From the NCBI GenBank assembly GCA_934572465.1, contig CAKTLG010000007.1:1-64000 (forward strand): a stretch of 64,000 nucleotides of DNA. The letters run 5' to 3'. Origin of the DNA: an uncultured Oscillospiraceae bacterium. Lineage in GTDB: Bacteria; Bacillota; Clostridia; Oscillospirales; Oscillospiraceae. The notes below the pieces were generated by a model. It was not told the origin of the DNA. It saw nothing but the letters and a program-made list of their open reading frames with translations, and ran no database searches. Position 1 is the stretch's first letter. Every line of letters starts with the position of its first letter. Shown here piece by piece: positions 31,644 to 40,527 of this stretch. The position numbers and the translations under genes are program-made.

Positions 31644-33272
31644 CTACCATGCGGCGACCGTGCCGTCGCAGCGCGGCTCGGTACCGGCGGCGTAGACGCC
31701 GTTTTCGCATTTCCAGATGATCTCGCCGCGCCCCATCGAAATACGATCGTCGATGACCTCGACCTCGTGTCCCATCGCGCGCAGCTGTTCGGCGATCGCC
31801 TCGCCCGCCTCGCGCTCAAGTTGGAGCTTTTTCCCGCCGATCCACTGGATGCGCGGCGCGTCGAGCGCCTCCTGCGGGTTCATGTGATAATCGAGCGTAT
31901 TGACCAGCACCTCCACATGGCCCTGCGGCTGCATGAACGCGCCCATCACGCCGAAGGGGCCGACGGCCTCGCCGTCCTTGAGGAGAAAGCCGGGGATGAT
32001 CGTATGGTAGGACTTCTTCCCTCCGGCAAGGCAGTTGTCGCTCTCCGGATCGAGCGAGAAGTTCGCGCCGCGGTTTTGCAGCGAGATGCCCGTACCGGGA
32101 ATGGCGACGCCCGCGCCGAAGGTCGTATAGTTGCTCTGGATCAGCGAGACCATGTTGCCCTCGCTGTCCGCAGTACAGAGGTAGATGGTGCCGCCGCAGT
32201 GCGGGTCGCCGGCCTCCGGCTCAAGCGCTTTGTCCGTGATCAGCGCGCGGCGGGCGGCAAGATACTCCGGCGAGAGCAGCTCGCTGACCTTTGTTTTCAT
32301 ATAGCGCGGGTCGGCAACGTAGGTCTTTGTGTCGGCAAAGGCCAGCTTGATGGCCTCAATGACCTTATGGTAGTGCGCCGCGCTCTCGCGCTGCGCGGGC
32401 AGCGCCATGCCGTCGAGCATCCCAAGCGCCATCAGCACCGTGATGCCGTGGCCGTTGGGCGGGATCTCACAGACGGTATAGCCACGGTAATCCTGCGTGA
32501 TGGGCTCGACCCATTCTGGCTGGTAGGCGCGGAAGTCCTCCTCGCAGAAGTATCCGCCCGTGGCGCGGGAATGGGCTACGATCTTCTCCATCAGCTCGCC
32601 GCGGTAATAGCTCTCGCATTCCGTTTCGGCAAGGGCGCGCATCGTGTCGGCATAGGCGGGGAAGCGGAAGATCTCGCCCGCGCGGTAGGGCGTGCCGTCC
32701 GGCTTCATAAAGCACTGCCACCAGTATTCATGCGGCGCTGCATCCTTCTCCATGGCGCGCGCGATGCGCCTGCTGTCGCGCTCCCACTGGCGCGCGACAT
32801 TCACCGGTACAGGATAGCCATCCTCGGCATAGCGGATGGCGGGGGCAAAAAGCTCGGAAAGCGGCTTTGTGCCGAAGCGCCGGTTCAGCGCCGCCCAGCC
32901 CGCGGGCGCGCCCGGGACCATCGTGGGGAGCCACCCCTCTTTCGGCAGCGCGGCATAGCCTTCGGCGCGGAGGGTCTCCGCGCTGAGCGCCATGGGCGCC
33001 GTCCCGCTGGCATTGAGGCCGTAGAGCCTCTTCTCCCGCTCGATCCATACGAGCGCGAAGCAGTCGGACCCAAGGCCGTTGCCCGTCGGCTCGAGCAGCG
33101 GCATCGCGCCCGCCATGGCGACGGCAGCGTCAACGGCATTGCCGCCGCTTTTCAGCACTGCCAGCCCGATCTGCGCGCCGAGCGGCACGCTCGTGCAGCA
33201 CACTCCGTTCTTTGCGTAAACCACATTGCGCCGCGAGGCGTAGCGGTAGGTAAGCGGATCGTAATTCGGCAT
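31644..33272 (-). CDS. ggt: Gamma-glutamyltransferase family protein
   Basis: A 542-residue Ntn-hydrolase precursor of the GGT family. The autocleavage and nucleophile site is HCGGTIYL (Thr near residue 362). Also visible are GGNAVDAAVAM and GLGSDCFALVW in the large-subunit part, IPPNGHG, and GPFGVMGAFMQPQGHVEVL near the C-terminus. The enzyme moves or hydrolyses gamma-glutamyl groups from glutathione and related peptides. Unlike classical periplasmic or secreted GGT it has no signal peptide, so it should act in the cytoplasm on imported substrate. The adjacent TAXI-TRAP transporter on the same strand could supply it. GAGAAGGAGAG precedes the start. Confidence 0.87.
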   Translation of the reverse strand: MPNYDPLTYRYASRRNVVYAKNGVCCTSVPLGAQIGLAVLKSGGNAVDAAVAMAGAMPLLEPTGNGLGSDCFALVWIEREKRLYGLNASGTAPMALSAETLRAEGYAALPKEGWLPTMVPGAPAGWAALNRRFGTKPLSELFAPAIRYAEDGYPVPVNVARQWERDSRRIARAMEKDAAPHEYWWQCFMKPDGTPYRAGEIFRFPAYADTMRALAETECESYYRGELMEKIVAHSRATGGYFCEEDFRAYQPEWVEPITQDYRGYTVCEIPPNGHGITVLMALGMLDGMALPAQRESAAHYHKVIEAIKLAFADTKTYVADPRYMKTKVSELLSPEYLAARRALITDKALEPEAGDPHCGGTIYLCTADSEGNMVSLIQSNYTTFGAGVAIPGTGISLQNRGANFSLDPESDNCLAGGKKSYHTIIPGFLLKDGEAVGPFGVMGAFMQPQGHVEVLVNTLDYHMNPQEALDAPRIQWIGGKKLQLEREAGEAIAEQLRAMGHEVEVIDDRISMGRGEIIWKCENGVYAAGTEPRCDGTVAAW

Positions 33273-33384
33273 GATCTTCTCTCCTTCTCTTTTTCTTCAG
33301 TATAACAGGGGCGCCGTGCGGACGCAAGAAAAAAGAGCGCACGGGGCGCTCCTTTTTCAGCGTTTATCCGGCTCCGCCCTGCCG

Positions 33385-35412
33385 TCAGCCCTGCGCCGGC
33401 GGCGCCGACACGGGTGCGGGCGGCTCGGGGCCCTTATGCTTGCGCTGATAGATCAGCTTCTGATAGCCGATGACGATGGCAAGCAGAACGATGCCGACGA
33501 TATCGGTGAGCGTCTTGCTGTCGATGAGCAGCAGCGCGCCCGCCATCGAAAGAATACGCATCAGCCAGTTGAGGTTGCCGAAGAGGTAGCCTTCAACGGC
33601 GGCGGCGATCATCACAACGCCGATGCACGAGCTGATGACGACCTGCGTACCGCTGAGCAGCGTGACATTCTCAAGCAGCAGCTGCGGGTTGTACATGAAC
33701 ATATATGGGATGATGAAGCCCGCCAGCGCAAGGCGCACGGACTGCCAGCCCGTCTTCATCGGGCTTCCGCCGGAAAGTCCCGCCGCAGCAAAGGAAGCCA
33801 GCGCGACCGGAGGCGTGAGGTTGGCGAACATCGCGTAGTAGAAGCAGAACAGGTGCGCGGCAAGCTCGGGCTGGCCCAGCTCGACGAGCGCGGGCGCAGC
33901 GATGGTCGCCGTGATGAGATAGGACGGGATAGAGGGCAGGCCCATGCCGAGGATCATGCAGGTGATCATCGTAAAAACAAGCGTGAGCAGGACGCTGGAC
34001 TGGCCGATGCGGATGATGGCGTGCGCCACATTGAGGGCGAAGCCGGTCATGCCGCACACACCGACGATGATGCCGACGCAGGCGCAGGCGATGGCCACGG
34101 AAACGGTGGACTTCGCGCCGGCGACAAAGGCGTCGCAGATATCCTTAAGGCTCATGCGGCTGATGGGGCGCATTTCCGCGACGATGATCGTGACGATGAT
34201 GGTCCAGAACGCGCTGAAGATGACCGTGCGGCCGCTCCAGATGAGCATGTAGAGCAGGAATGCGATGGGGATGAGCAGATGACCGCGCTCCTTCATGACC
34301 TTACCGGGCTTTGGCATCTGCTCCTTGGGCAGACCGTTGAGATGCTCCTTGGTCGCGCGCATCTGCACCTGAACGAGAATGCCGCCGTAATACAGCAGCG
34401 CGGGAATGACGGCCGCCTTGATGATCACGCCGTACTGCACGCCCAGCGTTTCCGCCATGACGAAGGCCGCCGCGCCCATGATCGGGGGCAGAAGCTGTCC
34501 GCCGACGGAGGCCGTCGCCTCGACCGAGCCGGCAAACTCCTTGGAGTAGCCGGTCTTCTTCATCAGGGGGATGGTAAAGGTACCCGTGGTGACGACGTTC
34601 GCAACGGCAGAGCCGTTGATGGAGCCGAGGAAGCCGGAGGCCAGCACCGCGACCTTCGCGGGGCCGCCCTTGGTGTGGCCGGCAAGGGCGTTTGCGATAT
34701 CGTTGAAGAACTGGCCCATGCCGCACTTGTTCATCACCTCACCGAAGATGATAAACAGCACGATATAGGTCGCAGCCACCTTGACCGAGGTGCCGTAAAT
34801 GCCGTAGATATCCGTCGTGAGATAGGTGACGATGCGGTGCCAGTTGTAGCCGCGGTGCATGAAAATGCCCGGCATATAGCGCCCAAAGAGCGCATAGATG
34901 AGGAAGATGATCGACAGAATGCTCAGCGCAGGGCCGCTCAGGCGGCGGGAGCACTCAAGCACCAGCAGGATGAGGATGGTGCCCATGATAATGTCGATCG
35001 TCTCGCCCTGAAAGCCGGTGGAGATGAACACCGGATAGCGGATGAACACATAGATCGGCATGATCGCGGAAAGCGCGAAAAGGATCCAGTCGTACCATGC
35101 CACCTTCTTGCGGCTGGACTTTTTGAAGGCCGGATAGAGCAGGAAGCCGATCACCAGCACAAGGCCGACGTGGATGGCGTGGTGCTTGATGTTGACCATC
35201 TGCAGAATGCGGATGCCGGAGGCATAGGCCAGATGGTAGAGCGTAAAGGCAAGGCAGAGGAAATAGACCAGCTTGTTGAGCCAGCTTGCCTCGAATTTGC
35301 GGGTGCGGGATTCTTTTTCATATTTCTCCATGATCTCCGCGCCCTTGGAGGCGTCGATCGGAGAGGCGTCGGCCACAGCAGCGGCAGCGGCGTTCTTTTC
35401 AAGGTCAGCCAC
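33385..35412 (-). CDS. TRAP transporter fused permease (TAXI-type)
   Basis: A 675-residue fused small-plus-large TRAP permease with about 18 hydrophobic helices. Marks are LVLECSRRLSGPALSILSIIFLIYALFG, GSINGSAVANVVTTGTF with the conserved sodium/substrate loop, and MGLPSIPSYLITATIAAPALVELG, with the ELAAHLFCFYYAMFANLTPPVALASF signature. The open frame reaches 35493, but the GTG at 35412 has AAGGGGG upstream and yields a normal cytoplasmic start. It overlaps the DUF1850 gene by 8 bases. With the solute-binding protein at 36008 it forms a sodium-driven importer; TAXI members known so far bind glutamate or other carboxylates. Confidence 0.9.
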   Translation of the reverse strand: MADLEKNAAAAAVADASPIDASKGAEIMEKYEKESRTRKFEASWLNKLVYFLCLAFTLYHLAYASGIRILQMVNIKHHAIHVGLVLVIGFLLYPAFKKSSRKKVAWYDWILFALSAIMPIYVFIRYPVFISTGFQGETIDIIMGTILILLVLECSRRLSGPALSILSIIFLIYALFGRYMPGIFMHRGYNWHRIVTYLTTDIYGIYGTSVKVAATYIVLFIIFGEVMNKCGMGQFFNDIANALAGHTKGGPAKVAVLASGFLGSINGSAVANVVTTGTFTIPLMKKTGYSKEFAGSVEATASVGGQLLPPIMGAAAFVMAETLGVQYGVIIKAAVIPALLYYGGILVQVQMRATKEHLNGLPKEQMPKPGKVMKERGHLLIPIAFLLYMLIWSGRTVIFSAFWTIIVTIIVAEMRPISRMSLKDICDAFVAGAKSTVSVAIACACVGIIVGVCGMTGFALNVAHAIIRIGQSSVLLTLVFTMITCMILGMGLPSIPSYLITATIAAPALVELGQPELAAHLFCFYYAMFANLTPPVALASFAAAGLSGGSPMKTGWQSVRLALAGFIIPYMFMYNPQLLLENVTLLSGTQVVISSCIGVVMIAAAVEGYLFGNLNWLMRILSMAGALLLIDSKTLTDIVGIVLLAIVIGYQKLIYQRKHKGPEPPAPVSAPPAQG

Positions 35413-35908
35413 GGAAAAGGTACCCCCTTGTCGTAATGATTTTTGCCTCGACGCGGCTCGCGTCGGGCAAAGAGCGGAAGTCGAATATCTCAACGCCGTT
35501 GAGCGTAAAGACCTTCATATATTTGTTCGAGGTGATCCAGTGCAGCGTGGGGAAGCGGCTGTTGATATCCTCCATCCACACCAGCCCGTCCTCGATGCGC
35601 GTCGGCACATCCATCTCGGCGGGAATGCCGGCGCCATAGCCCGCCACGGCGATCGCGTCCAGATTGAATTGCAGATCGTCCGTCACGGAGTAGAATTCAT
35701 ACCACGGAATATGCTCAAAGGAATGCTCGATCTCGAGCGAAAGCGTGTCGCCCGCAGCGACGGGCCACGCGGCGATACGGGTATCGTCCGCACGGTCGCG
35801 GAGCTCCAGCTCCGTGCCGCTGGGGATCAAAAAGGCAAAGTAAGCGGCCAGCAGCAGCGCGAGCATCGCGCCGAGCGCCGGCAGGCGGGGCCTGATGACT
35901 TGTTTCAT
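35405..35908 (-). CDS. DUF1850 domain protein of the TAXI-TRAP operon
   Basis: A 167-residue protein with one N-terminal membrane helix (LPALGAMLALLLAAYFAFLIP) and an outside domain with IEHSFEHIPWYEFYSV, the DUF1850 signature. This family regularly sits between TAXI solute-binding and permease genes and may be an accessory part of the transporter. I chose the ATG at 35908; a GTG at 35965 would start inside the strong hairpin at 35923-35962. The last 8 bases overlap the permease start. No strong ribosome site is visible, so translation may be weak. Confidence 0.75.
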   Translation of the reverse strand: MKQVIRPRLPALGAMLALLLAAYFAFLIPSGTELELRDRADDTRIAAWPVAAGDTLSLEIEHSFEHIPWYEFYSVTDDLQFNLDAIAVAGYGAGIPAEMDVPTRIEDGLVWMEDINSRFPTLHWITSNKYMKVFTLNGVEIFDFRSLPDASRVEAKIITTRGYLFRG

Positions 35909-35922
35909 AGCAGCGTATGCGG

Positions 35923-35962
35923 AAAAGCGGCGCGGGCGGGCTGAGCCGCCCGCGCCGCTTTT
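35923..35962 (-). terminator. Perfect 17-bp hairpin between the TAXI binding protein and its permease
   Basis: AAAAGCGGCGCGGGCGG (35923-35939) pairs perfectly with 35946-35962 across a 6-base loop, ending in TTTT on either strand. It lies 45 bases after the binding-protein stop. Partial termination here would make more solute-binding protein than membrane subunit, a common arrangement in uptake operons. Confidence 0.8.
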
Positions 35963-36007
35963 CACTTTTCTCTTCTCTGTGCCGATCGGCCGTCAGAGTC
36001 GGGACAA

Positions 36008-37042
36008 TCAGTTGATGTAGCCGTTGTCCTTCCAGAACGCCTCGGCGCCTGGGTGCAGCGGGAGCTGGATGTCGTCCACGCCGAAGGTGATGTCGATGTT
36101 CTTATCGGCGGCGTTGTGGGACGCCTTGATGGTGGAAATGTTGGCGAAGATGCCCTCGAGCATGTCGTAGACCATCGCGTCGCTCAGATCCTTGCGCACG
36201 AGCATGATGTTGTAAACGAACAGGCCCTCAACATCCTCCGTGTTGTTGTAGGTGCCGGCGGGGATGACGGACTTGGCGTAGTACGGATACTCGGCAACGA
36301 GCTTGTCGCGGCCCTCGCCGTCGATGGGGACAACGACCATGTCATACTGCACGCCCAGATCCATAACGGTCGCGTTGGGCAGGCCCGAGGTGACGAACAC
36401 CGCGTCGCACTGGCCGTTCTTCATGTTGTCGATGGCTTCGCCGTAAGCGAGGTAGTCGGGCGTGATGTCATCATAGGTGATGCCGTAGGCGTTGAGGATC
36501 ATGCGGGCGTTGATCTCCACGCCGGAGTTCGCCGCGCCGACGCCCACGCGCTTGCCGCGCAGGTCCTCAACGGACTTGATGCCGGTATCGGCAACGGTGA
36601 CGAGCTGAACGTAGTTCGGCCACAGGCGCATCAGCGCGCGCAGGTCGCTGGCCTCGCCCTTGCCCTCATACGCGCCGGTGCCGGTGTAGGCCTGCATGAC
36701 GGCGTCCTGCATGGCGATGGCGATCTCAGCGTCGCCGTTGAGGATGTTCTGGATGTTCTGGCCGGTGGCGTTGGTCGCCTCGGCGGAGGTCTGATAGCCG
36801 TACTCCTTCAGCGCGGTGGCAAAGGCGCCGCCGATGGGGAAGTAAATGCCGGAGGTCGGGCCGGTGCCGACGGTGATGAACTGCTTGGAGCGCTCGGCCG
36901 CGGTCAGACCTTTGGTCTCCTCGGTCTGCTGATTGTCGCCGGCAGTATCGCCGGTGTTGGCGTCATCGGCGGCCTTATCGCCGCAGGCGACGAGGGACAG
37001 CACCATAATGAGTGCCAGCGCGAGAGACAGGAACTTTTTCAT
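36008..37042 (-). CDS. TAXI-family TRAP solute-binding lipoprotein
   Basis: A 344-residue lipoprotein with lipobox LVAC (Cys about residue 20), an Asp/Thr-rich linker and a TAXI substrate-binding domain. Marks are FITVGTGPTSGIYFPIGGAFATAL, EATNATGQNIQNILNGDAEIAIAMQDA, VGVGAANSGVEINARMIL and DAVFVTSGLPNATVMDL. It captures substrate outside the membrane for the fused permease downstream. GGAGAGAAAT precedes the ATG. Its promoter on the minus strand lies next to three phased repeats that the divergent LytTR regulator may bind. The ligand cannot be read from sequence. Confidence 0.9.
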   Translation of the reverse strand: MKKFLSLALALIMVLSLVACGDKAADDANTGDTAGDNQQTEETKGLTAAERSKQFITVGTGPTSGIYFPIGGAFATALKEYGYQTSAEATNATGQNIQNILNGDAEIAIAMQDAVMQAYTGTGAYEGKGEASDLRALMRLWPNYVQLVTVADTGIKSVEDLRGKRVGVGAANSGVEINARMILNAYGITYDDITPDYLAYGEAIDNMKNGQCDAVFVTSGLPNATVMDLGVQYDMVVVPIDGEGRDKLVAEYPYYAKSVIPAGTYNNTEDVEGLFVYNIMLVRKDLSDAMVYDMLEGIFANISTIKASHNAADKNIDITFGVDDIQLPLHPGAEAFWKDNGYIN

Positions 37043-37127
37043 CTTGATTTCTCTCCTTCTTCGTTTGTATTTTTCCCCTGCCGCTTCCGGCAGGGTCGGG
37101 ACAAAGCGTGTCCCGCTCTATGTGTGA

Positions 37128-37155
37128 ATAATATGTGAATTTTTGAACAATGCAA
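37128..37155 (-). promoter_or_regulatory. Promoter of the TAXI-TRAP operon
   Basis: On the minus strand TTGCAT (37155-37150) and TATTAT (37133-37128) are 16 bases apart, about 86 bases before the binding-protein start. The repeat array at 37166-37216 lies just upstream of the -35, the usual place for an activator. Confidence 0.6.
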
Positions 37156-37165
37156 GGGTTTTCTG

Positions 37166-37216
37166 GTGAACGGTAACTATCCGCGCGTCAACCGTTCATT
37201 TCGGCGCGTGAACGGT
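37166..37216. promoter_or_regulatory. Three 9-bp direct repeats at 21-bp spacing, candidate LytTR sites
   Basis: GTGAACGGT (37166-37174), GTCAACCGT (37187-37195) and GTGAACGGT (37208-37216) begin exactly 21 bases apart, two helix turns, so a regulator would bind one face of the DNA. The second and third lie within 18-base units that match outside the core as well (37183-37200 and 37204-37221). Paired direct repeats at about 21 bases are typical for LytTR regulators, and one is encoded at 39013. Confidence 0.75.
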
Positions 37217-37265
37217 TCTATCCACTTTCCATACATTTTTGCGGCTTATTTTCCATTTTCCCCTA

Positions 37266-37294
37266 TTGAAAAGCGGAAAAACACCTGTTATACT
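37266..37294 (+). promoter_or_regulatory. Promoter of the LytS/LytTR operon
   Basis: TTGAAA (37266-37271) and TATACT (37289-37294) are separated by 17 bases, 34 bases before the kinase start. It faces away from the TAXI-TRAP promoter. Confidence 0.7.
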
Positions 37295-37327
37295 GCATTT
37301 ATAAATCCTTAATAAAGGAGCTGTGCC

Positions 37328-38998
37328 ATGCAGGACAACCTGTTTTTCTCGCTCGTGCTCAATATCAGTCTGCTCGTGCTGATGGCCACCGTGCTCACCG
37401 AGCTGCGCCCGCTGCGCATGATGCTCAAGCGGCAGGACCGCTCCGTCAAAAACCAGTTCGTGCTGGGCGTCATCTTCGGCATCCTCTCAGTGAGCTGCAC
37501 CTATACCGGCCTGTCCTTTCAGGGCGCCGTCGTCAACACGCGCGTGGTGAGCACCGTGGCCGCCGGACTCGTCGGCGGGCCGGTGAGCGGCATATGCGCA
37601 GGACTCATCAGCGGCGTCCACCGCTATCTCTACGATCCCGCCGGCTTCACCTCGCTCGCCTGCGGCGTCGGCACCTTTTTCTTCGGCGTCATCGGCGCGG
37701 TGAGCTACCGCTGGTTCACGCGCCGCTCCCGCCGCACGAGCGACCTTGTGTTCATCACGCTCGTTGCCGAGCTGGTCCAGTGCGGACTCATCCTGCTGCT
37801 GGCCAAGCCCTTTTCCGCCGCCCTTGCGCTGGAGGAATCCATTCTGCTGCCGAAGATCCTCGTCAATTCGCTCGGTCTTGTGGCATTCATGCGCATCCTC
37901 GACCGGCTCAACCGCGACCTGATGATCGAGCTGGCCGAGCAGCAGGCCGTCGCGCTGCTCATCGCGCAGGAGTGCCTGCCCTATCTGCGCCGCGGCATCA
38001 ACGACCGCGAGGGCTTGCAGCAGGCTGTGAACATCGTGCGGGAAAAGCTCCCCGGTTTTCAGGTCGCGCTGTCGGACCGCACGCAGATCCTCGCCGCGAG
38101 CGGCGGCTCGCTTCCGGCTTCGCCGCTCCCCGCTTTCGCGCGCGAGGCCATGGCGGGCGATCGCTCCGTCGTCGCCGGCGAGCTGCCCGAGATCCCCGGC
38201 TTCGCCGGTCTCGCCGCGCCGCTGCGCAAGGACGACAGCGTCATCGGCGCGCTGCTGCTCAAGGTGCCCACAGGGCCAAACCTCGTGCTCGACGCCGACG
38301 TGCGCACGCTGGAGAGTCTGGCCGAGTTTTTCTCCGTCATGCTCGAGCTGGGCGAGACGGAGCATCAGATCGCGCTGCGAAAGCAGGCGGAGTTCCGCGC
38401 GCTGCAATCGCAGATCAACCCGCACTTCCTTTTTAACGCGCTCAACACTATCTCCGGCCTGTGTCTGACAGATCCCGACCGCGCCTGCAAGACCGTGCTC
38501 GTCCTCGCCGACTACTTCCGCCAGACGCTCACGATCAACGAGCCCTTCGTCTCGCTCGAGCAGGAGATCGCCAATGTGGACAACTACCTCATGCTGACCG
38601 AGGCGCGCTTTGAGGGCGCGCTGCACATCCACTGCGAGCTGCCCGACGATCTGCACGCGCTGCGTTTGCCGCCGCTCATCCTGCAGCCCGTGGTGGAGAA
38701 CGCCGTGCGCCACGGCTTCGTCGCCGTGGACGACCGCCGCGTCAGCCTCGTCATCCGGCAGGACAGCGAGCGCGCCTACATCCGCGTCAGCGATCAGGGC
38801 CGCGGCTTTCCGCCGGAGGTACTGCGCAAGCTCGACGATCCGAACGACCCGACCTATACCGGCCTTTTCAACGTGCGCAAGCGTCTGCGCAGCATCTACG
38901 GCGACCAATGCAGCTTCACCATCGACAGCAGCGAAAAGGGCTCCACCGTTTCCTTCTCCATCCCGCTCGTCCCGCCCCGTATGCCGGATATCGCCTGA
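37328..38998 (+). CDS. LytS-type sensor histidine kinase
   Basis: A 556-residue kinase. Residues about 1-195 are the five-helix LytS domain (LRPLRMMLKRQDR, NTRVVSTVAAGLVGGPVSGICAGLISGVHRY). A GAF-like domain follows to about 335, then the His_kinase region SQINPHFLFNALNTISGL with the phospho-His and an HATPase domain with N-box VVENAVRHGF and DQGRGFP. AAGGAGC precedes the ATG. It is the partner of the LytTR regulator 14 bases downstream and is divergent from the TAXI-TRAP operon. That suggests it senses the transported nutrient or a related signal. Confidence 0.9.
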   Translation: MQDNLFFSLVLNISLLVLMATVLTELRPLRMMLKRQDRSVKNQFVLGVIFGILSVSCTYTGLSFQGAVVNTRVVSTVAAGLVGGPVSGICAGLISGVHRYLYDPAGFTSLACGVGTFFFGVIGAVSYRWFTRRSRRTSDLVFITLVAELVQCGLILLLAKPFSAALALEESILLPKILVNSLGLVAFMRILDRLNRDLMIELAEQQAVALLIAQECLPYLRRGINDREGLQQAVNIVREKLPGFQVALSDRTQILAASGGSLPASPLPAFAREAMAGDRSVVAGELPEIPGFAGLAAPLRKDDSVIGALLLKVPTGPNLVLDADVRTLESLAEFFSVMLELGETEHQIALRKQAEFRALQSQINPHFLFNALNTISGLCLTDPDRACKTVLVLADYFRQTLTINEPFVSLEQEIANVDNYLMLTEARFEGALHIHCELPDDLHALRLPPLILQPVVENAVRHGFVAVDDRRVSLVIRQDSERAYIRVSDQGRGFPPEVLRKLDDPNDPTYTGLFNVRKRLRSIYGDQCSFTIDSSEKGSTVSFSIPLVPPRMPDIA

Positions 38999-39012
38999 AA
39001 GGAGAGCTTCTC

Positions 39013-39732
39013 ATGCGCATTGCCGTGATCGACGACGAAAAGTACTCCCGCGTTGCCCTGATCCACCAGATCCGCCAGCTCCTGCCGAATGCCGAGCTTG
39101 CCGAGGCCAGCAGCGGCACGCAGGCCATAGAGCTGCTGGAAAAGCAGAGCTTCGACGTGCTCTTTCTCGACATCCACCTCGGCGACATGGAGGGCACGAC
39201 CATCGCCGCCCTCGCCCGCCGGCTGATGCCGTCGGCAAAGATCATCTTTGCGACCGCCTACTCCGAGTATGCCGTGCGCGCCTTCGAGCTGCGTGCGGAC
39301 GACTATATCCTCAAGCCCTTTGACCCCGACCGCATCCGCGAGGCGCTTGACCGCTGCACTGCCCCCGCCTCCGTCATGCCCGCGCCGCCCGCGCTGCACC
39401 GCATCGCCGTGAACAGCAACCGCAGCACCACGCTGCTCGACACGGACGAGATCACCTACATCGAGACCGACGGCGTAGGGCGCGGCTGCATTCTCCACAC
39501 CATTTCCGGCCGGAGCTATCCCGACACGACCTCGCTCGGCGAGTATGAGGGCAAGCTCGGCAAGCAGGACTTCTACCGCATCCACAAGACCTGCATCGTC
39601 CAGCTGCGCTATATCGAGAGCATCTTCCCATGGACCGGCAACGGCTTCGCCCTGCGCGTGCGCGGCACCGATTCCGTGCTGCCCATCAGCCGCGAGCGCG
39701 TGCGCGAGCTGCGCCGCCGGCTGAACATCTGA
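39013..39732 (+). CDS. LytTR-family response regulator
   Basis: A 239-residue regulator with receiver domain (acidic pocket VIDDEKYSR, phospho-Asp in VLFLDIHLGDMEG, Lys in DYILKPFDPD) and LytTR DNA-binding domain (LDTDEITYIETDGVGRGCIL, then YRIHKTCIVQLRYIESI). The start at 39013 has GGAGAG 7 bases upstream. It is cotranscribed with the LytS-type kinase. The phased repeats in the divergent promoter region at 37166-37216 are its most likely site, so it would control the TAXI-TRAP transporter. Confidence 0.9.
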   Translation: MRIAVIDDEKYSRVALIHQIRQLLPNAELAEASSGTQAIELLEKQSFDVLFLDIHLGDMEGTTIAALARRLMPSAKIIFATAYSEYAVRAFELRADDYILKPFDPDRIREALDRCTAPASVMPAPPALHRIAVNSNRSTTLLDTDEITYIETDGVGRGCILHTISGRSYPDTTSLGEYEGKLGKQDFYRIHKTCIVQLRYIESIFPWTGNGFALRVRGTDSVLPISRERVRELRRRLNI

Positions 39733-39781
39733 GGAACTCCGCAAGCGGACGTCCCCGTTCTTTCCCTCCGCAATGCATCAG

Positions 39782-39814
39782 GCCCGTGAGACCGGCGGTC
39801 TCACGGGCTCTTTT
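39782..39814 (+). terminator. Rho-independent terminator after the LytS/LytTR operon
   Basis: Perfect 12-base stem (GCCCGTGAGACC, 39782-39793, with 39797-39808), 3-base loop, then TCTTTT. Confidence 0.9.
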
Positions 39815-39919
39815 CGTTTCGCGCCAGCGGCCGAGAAAAAGCTGCGCCGCCGAGGCCGCCCCATTCGGGAGCCGTCCGCGCCTTCTCCTCCCCGCGCGCA
39901 TCCGGTAGGCGTTCATCCC

Positions 39920-39947
39920 TTGACATTCTCAAAAATAAGAATATAAT
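39920..39947 (+). promoter_or_regulatory. Promoter of the wHTH regulator operon
   Basis: TTGACA (39920-39925) and TATAAT (39942-39947), both perfect, are 16 bases apart. The spacer is bounded by ATTCT and AGAAT, which form a weak palindrome that the encoded regulator could bind. Confidence 0.8.
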
Positions 39948-39984
39948 ACAAGCAGAGAATATTTCAAAGGGGCGATGACGCGGA

Positions 39985-40512
39985 ATGGAAAGGGCGGACG
40001 TCATAATGAATCCGGTACGGCAGCGGATCTTTCAATATCTGCTCGTTCACGAGACCTGCACGGTCAAGGATCTTCGGAGAGCGCTGCCGGATATCCCGAG
40101 CGCGAGCCTGTACCGCCACATGAAGCTTTTAACGGACAGCGCCGTGCTCACGGTCGCGGGCGAAAACCGCGTCCGCGGAACGGTCGAGAGCATTTACCGG
40201 CTGAACAGGAGCGTGCTGGAGATCGACGACGCGGACGGCGCGGGCATCCAAGCGGCGCTGCTGGGCACCTGCGCGTCGTTTGCCAAATACTTTGCAAGCG
40301 GCCACGCCGACCCGCGCAGAGATCTGCTGCTGCTGACGACCTGCACGCTGACGCTGACGGACGAGGAATTCACCGCTTTCCTTTCCGAGCTCGATCAGGT
40401 CGCGGTCAGGTATATGGGCCTTGGCGTGAGTGAGCGCAGCAAAACGAGGCAGGTCACCCTCATTTCCGCCCCGTCCGACGGTCAGGTGACGCAGGCGCTG
40501 CCGCCGGTCTGA
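39985..40512 (+). CDS. ArsR-like winged-helix transcriptional regulator
   Basis: A 175-residue protein with an N-terminal winged helix of the HTH_20/ArsR type: NPVRQRIFQYLLVHETCTVKDLRRALPDIPSASLYRHMKLL (residues about 9-50), then a helical C-terminal domain. No Cys metal site is present. AAGGGGCGA precedes the ATG at some distance. The next gene follows after 15 bases on the same strand and is unknown, so this regulator may control it and itself. Similar regulators in Clostridia respond to small molecules or stress, but no ligand is suggested by sequence. Confidence 0.75.
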   Translation: MERADVIMNPVRQRIFQYLLVHETCTVKDLRRALPDIPSASLYRHMKLLTDSAVLTVAGENRVRGTVESIYRLNRSVLEIDDADGAGIQAALLGTCASFAKYFASGHADPRRDLLLLTTCTLTLTDEEFTAFLSELDQVAVRYMGLGVSERSKTRQVTLISAPSDGQVTQALPPV

Positions 40513-40527
40513 GCAGGAGCAGAACAG

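Noticed and set aside
33271..35436. 721-codon plus-strand frame across the TRAP permease
   Set aside because: Antisense of a membrane protein gene, rich in Asp, His and Arg, with no signal or domain.
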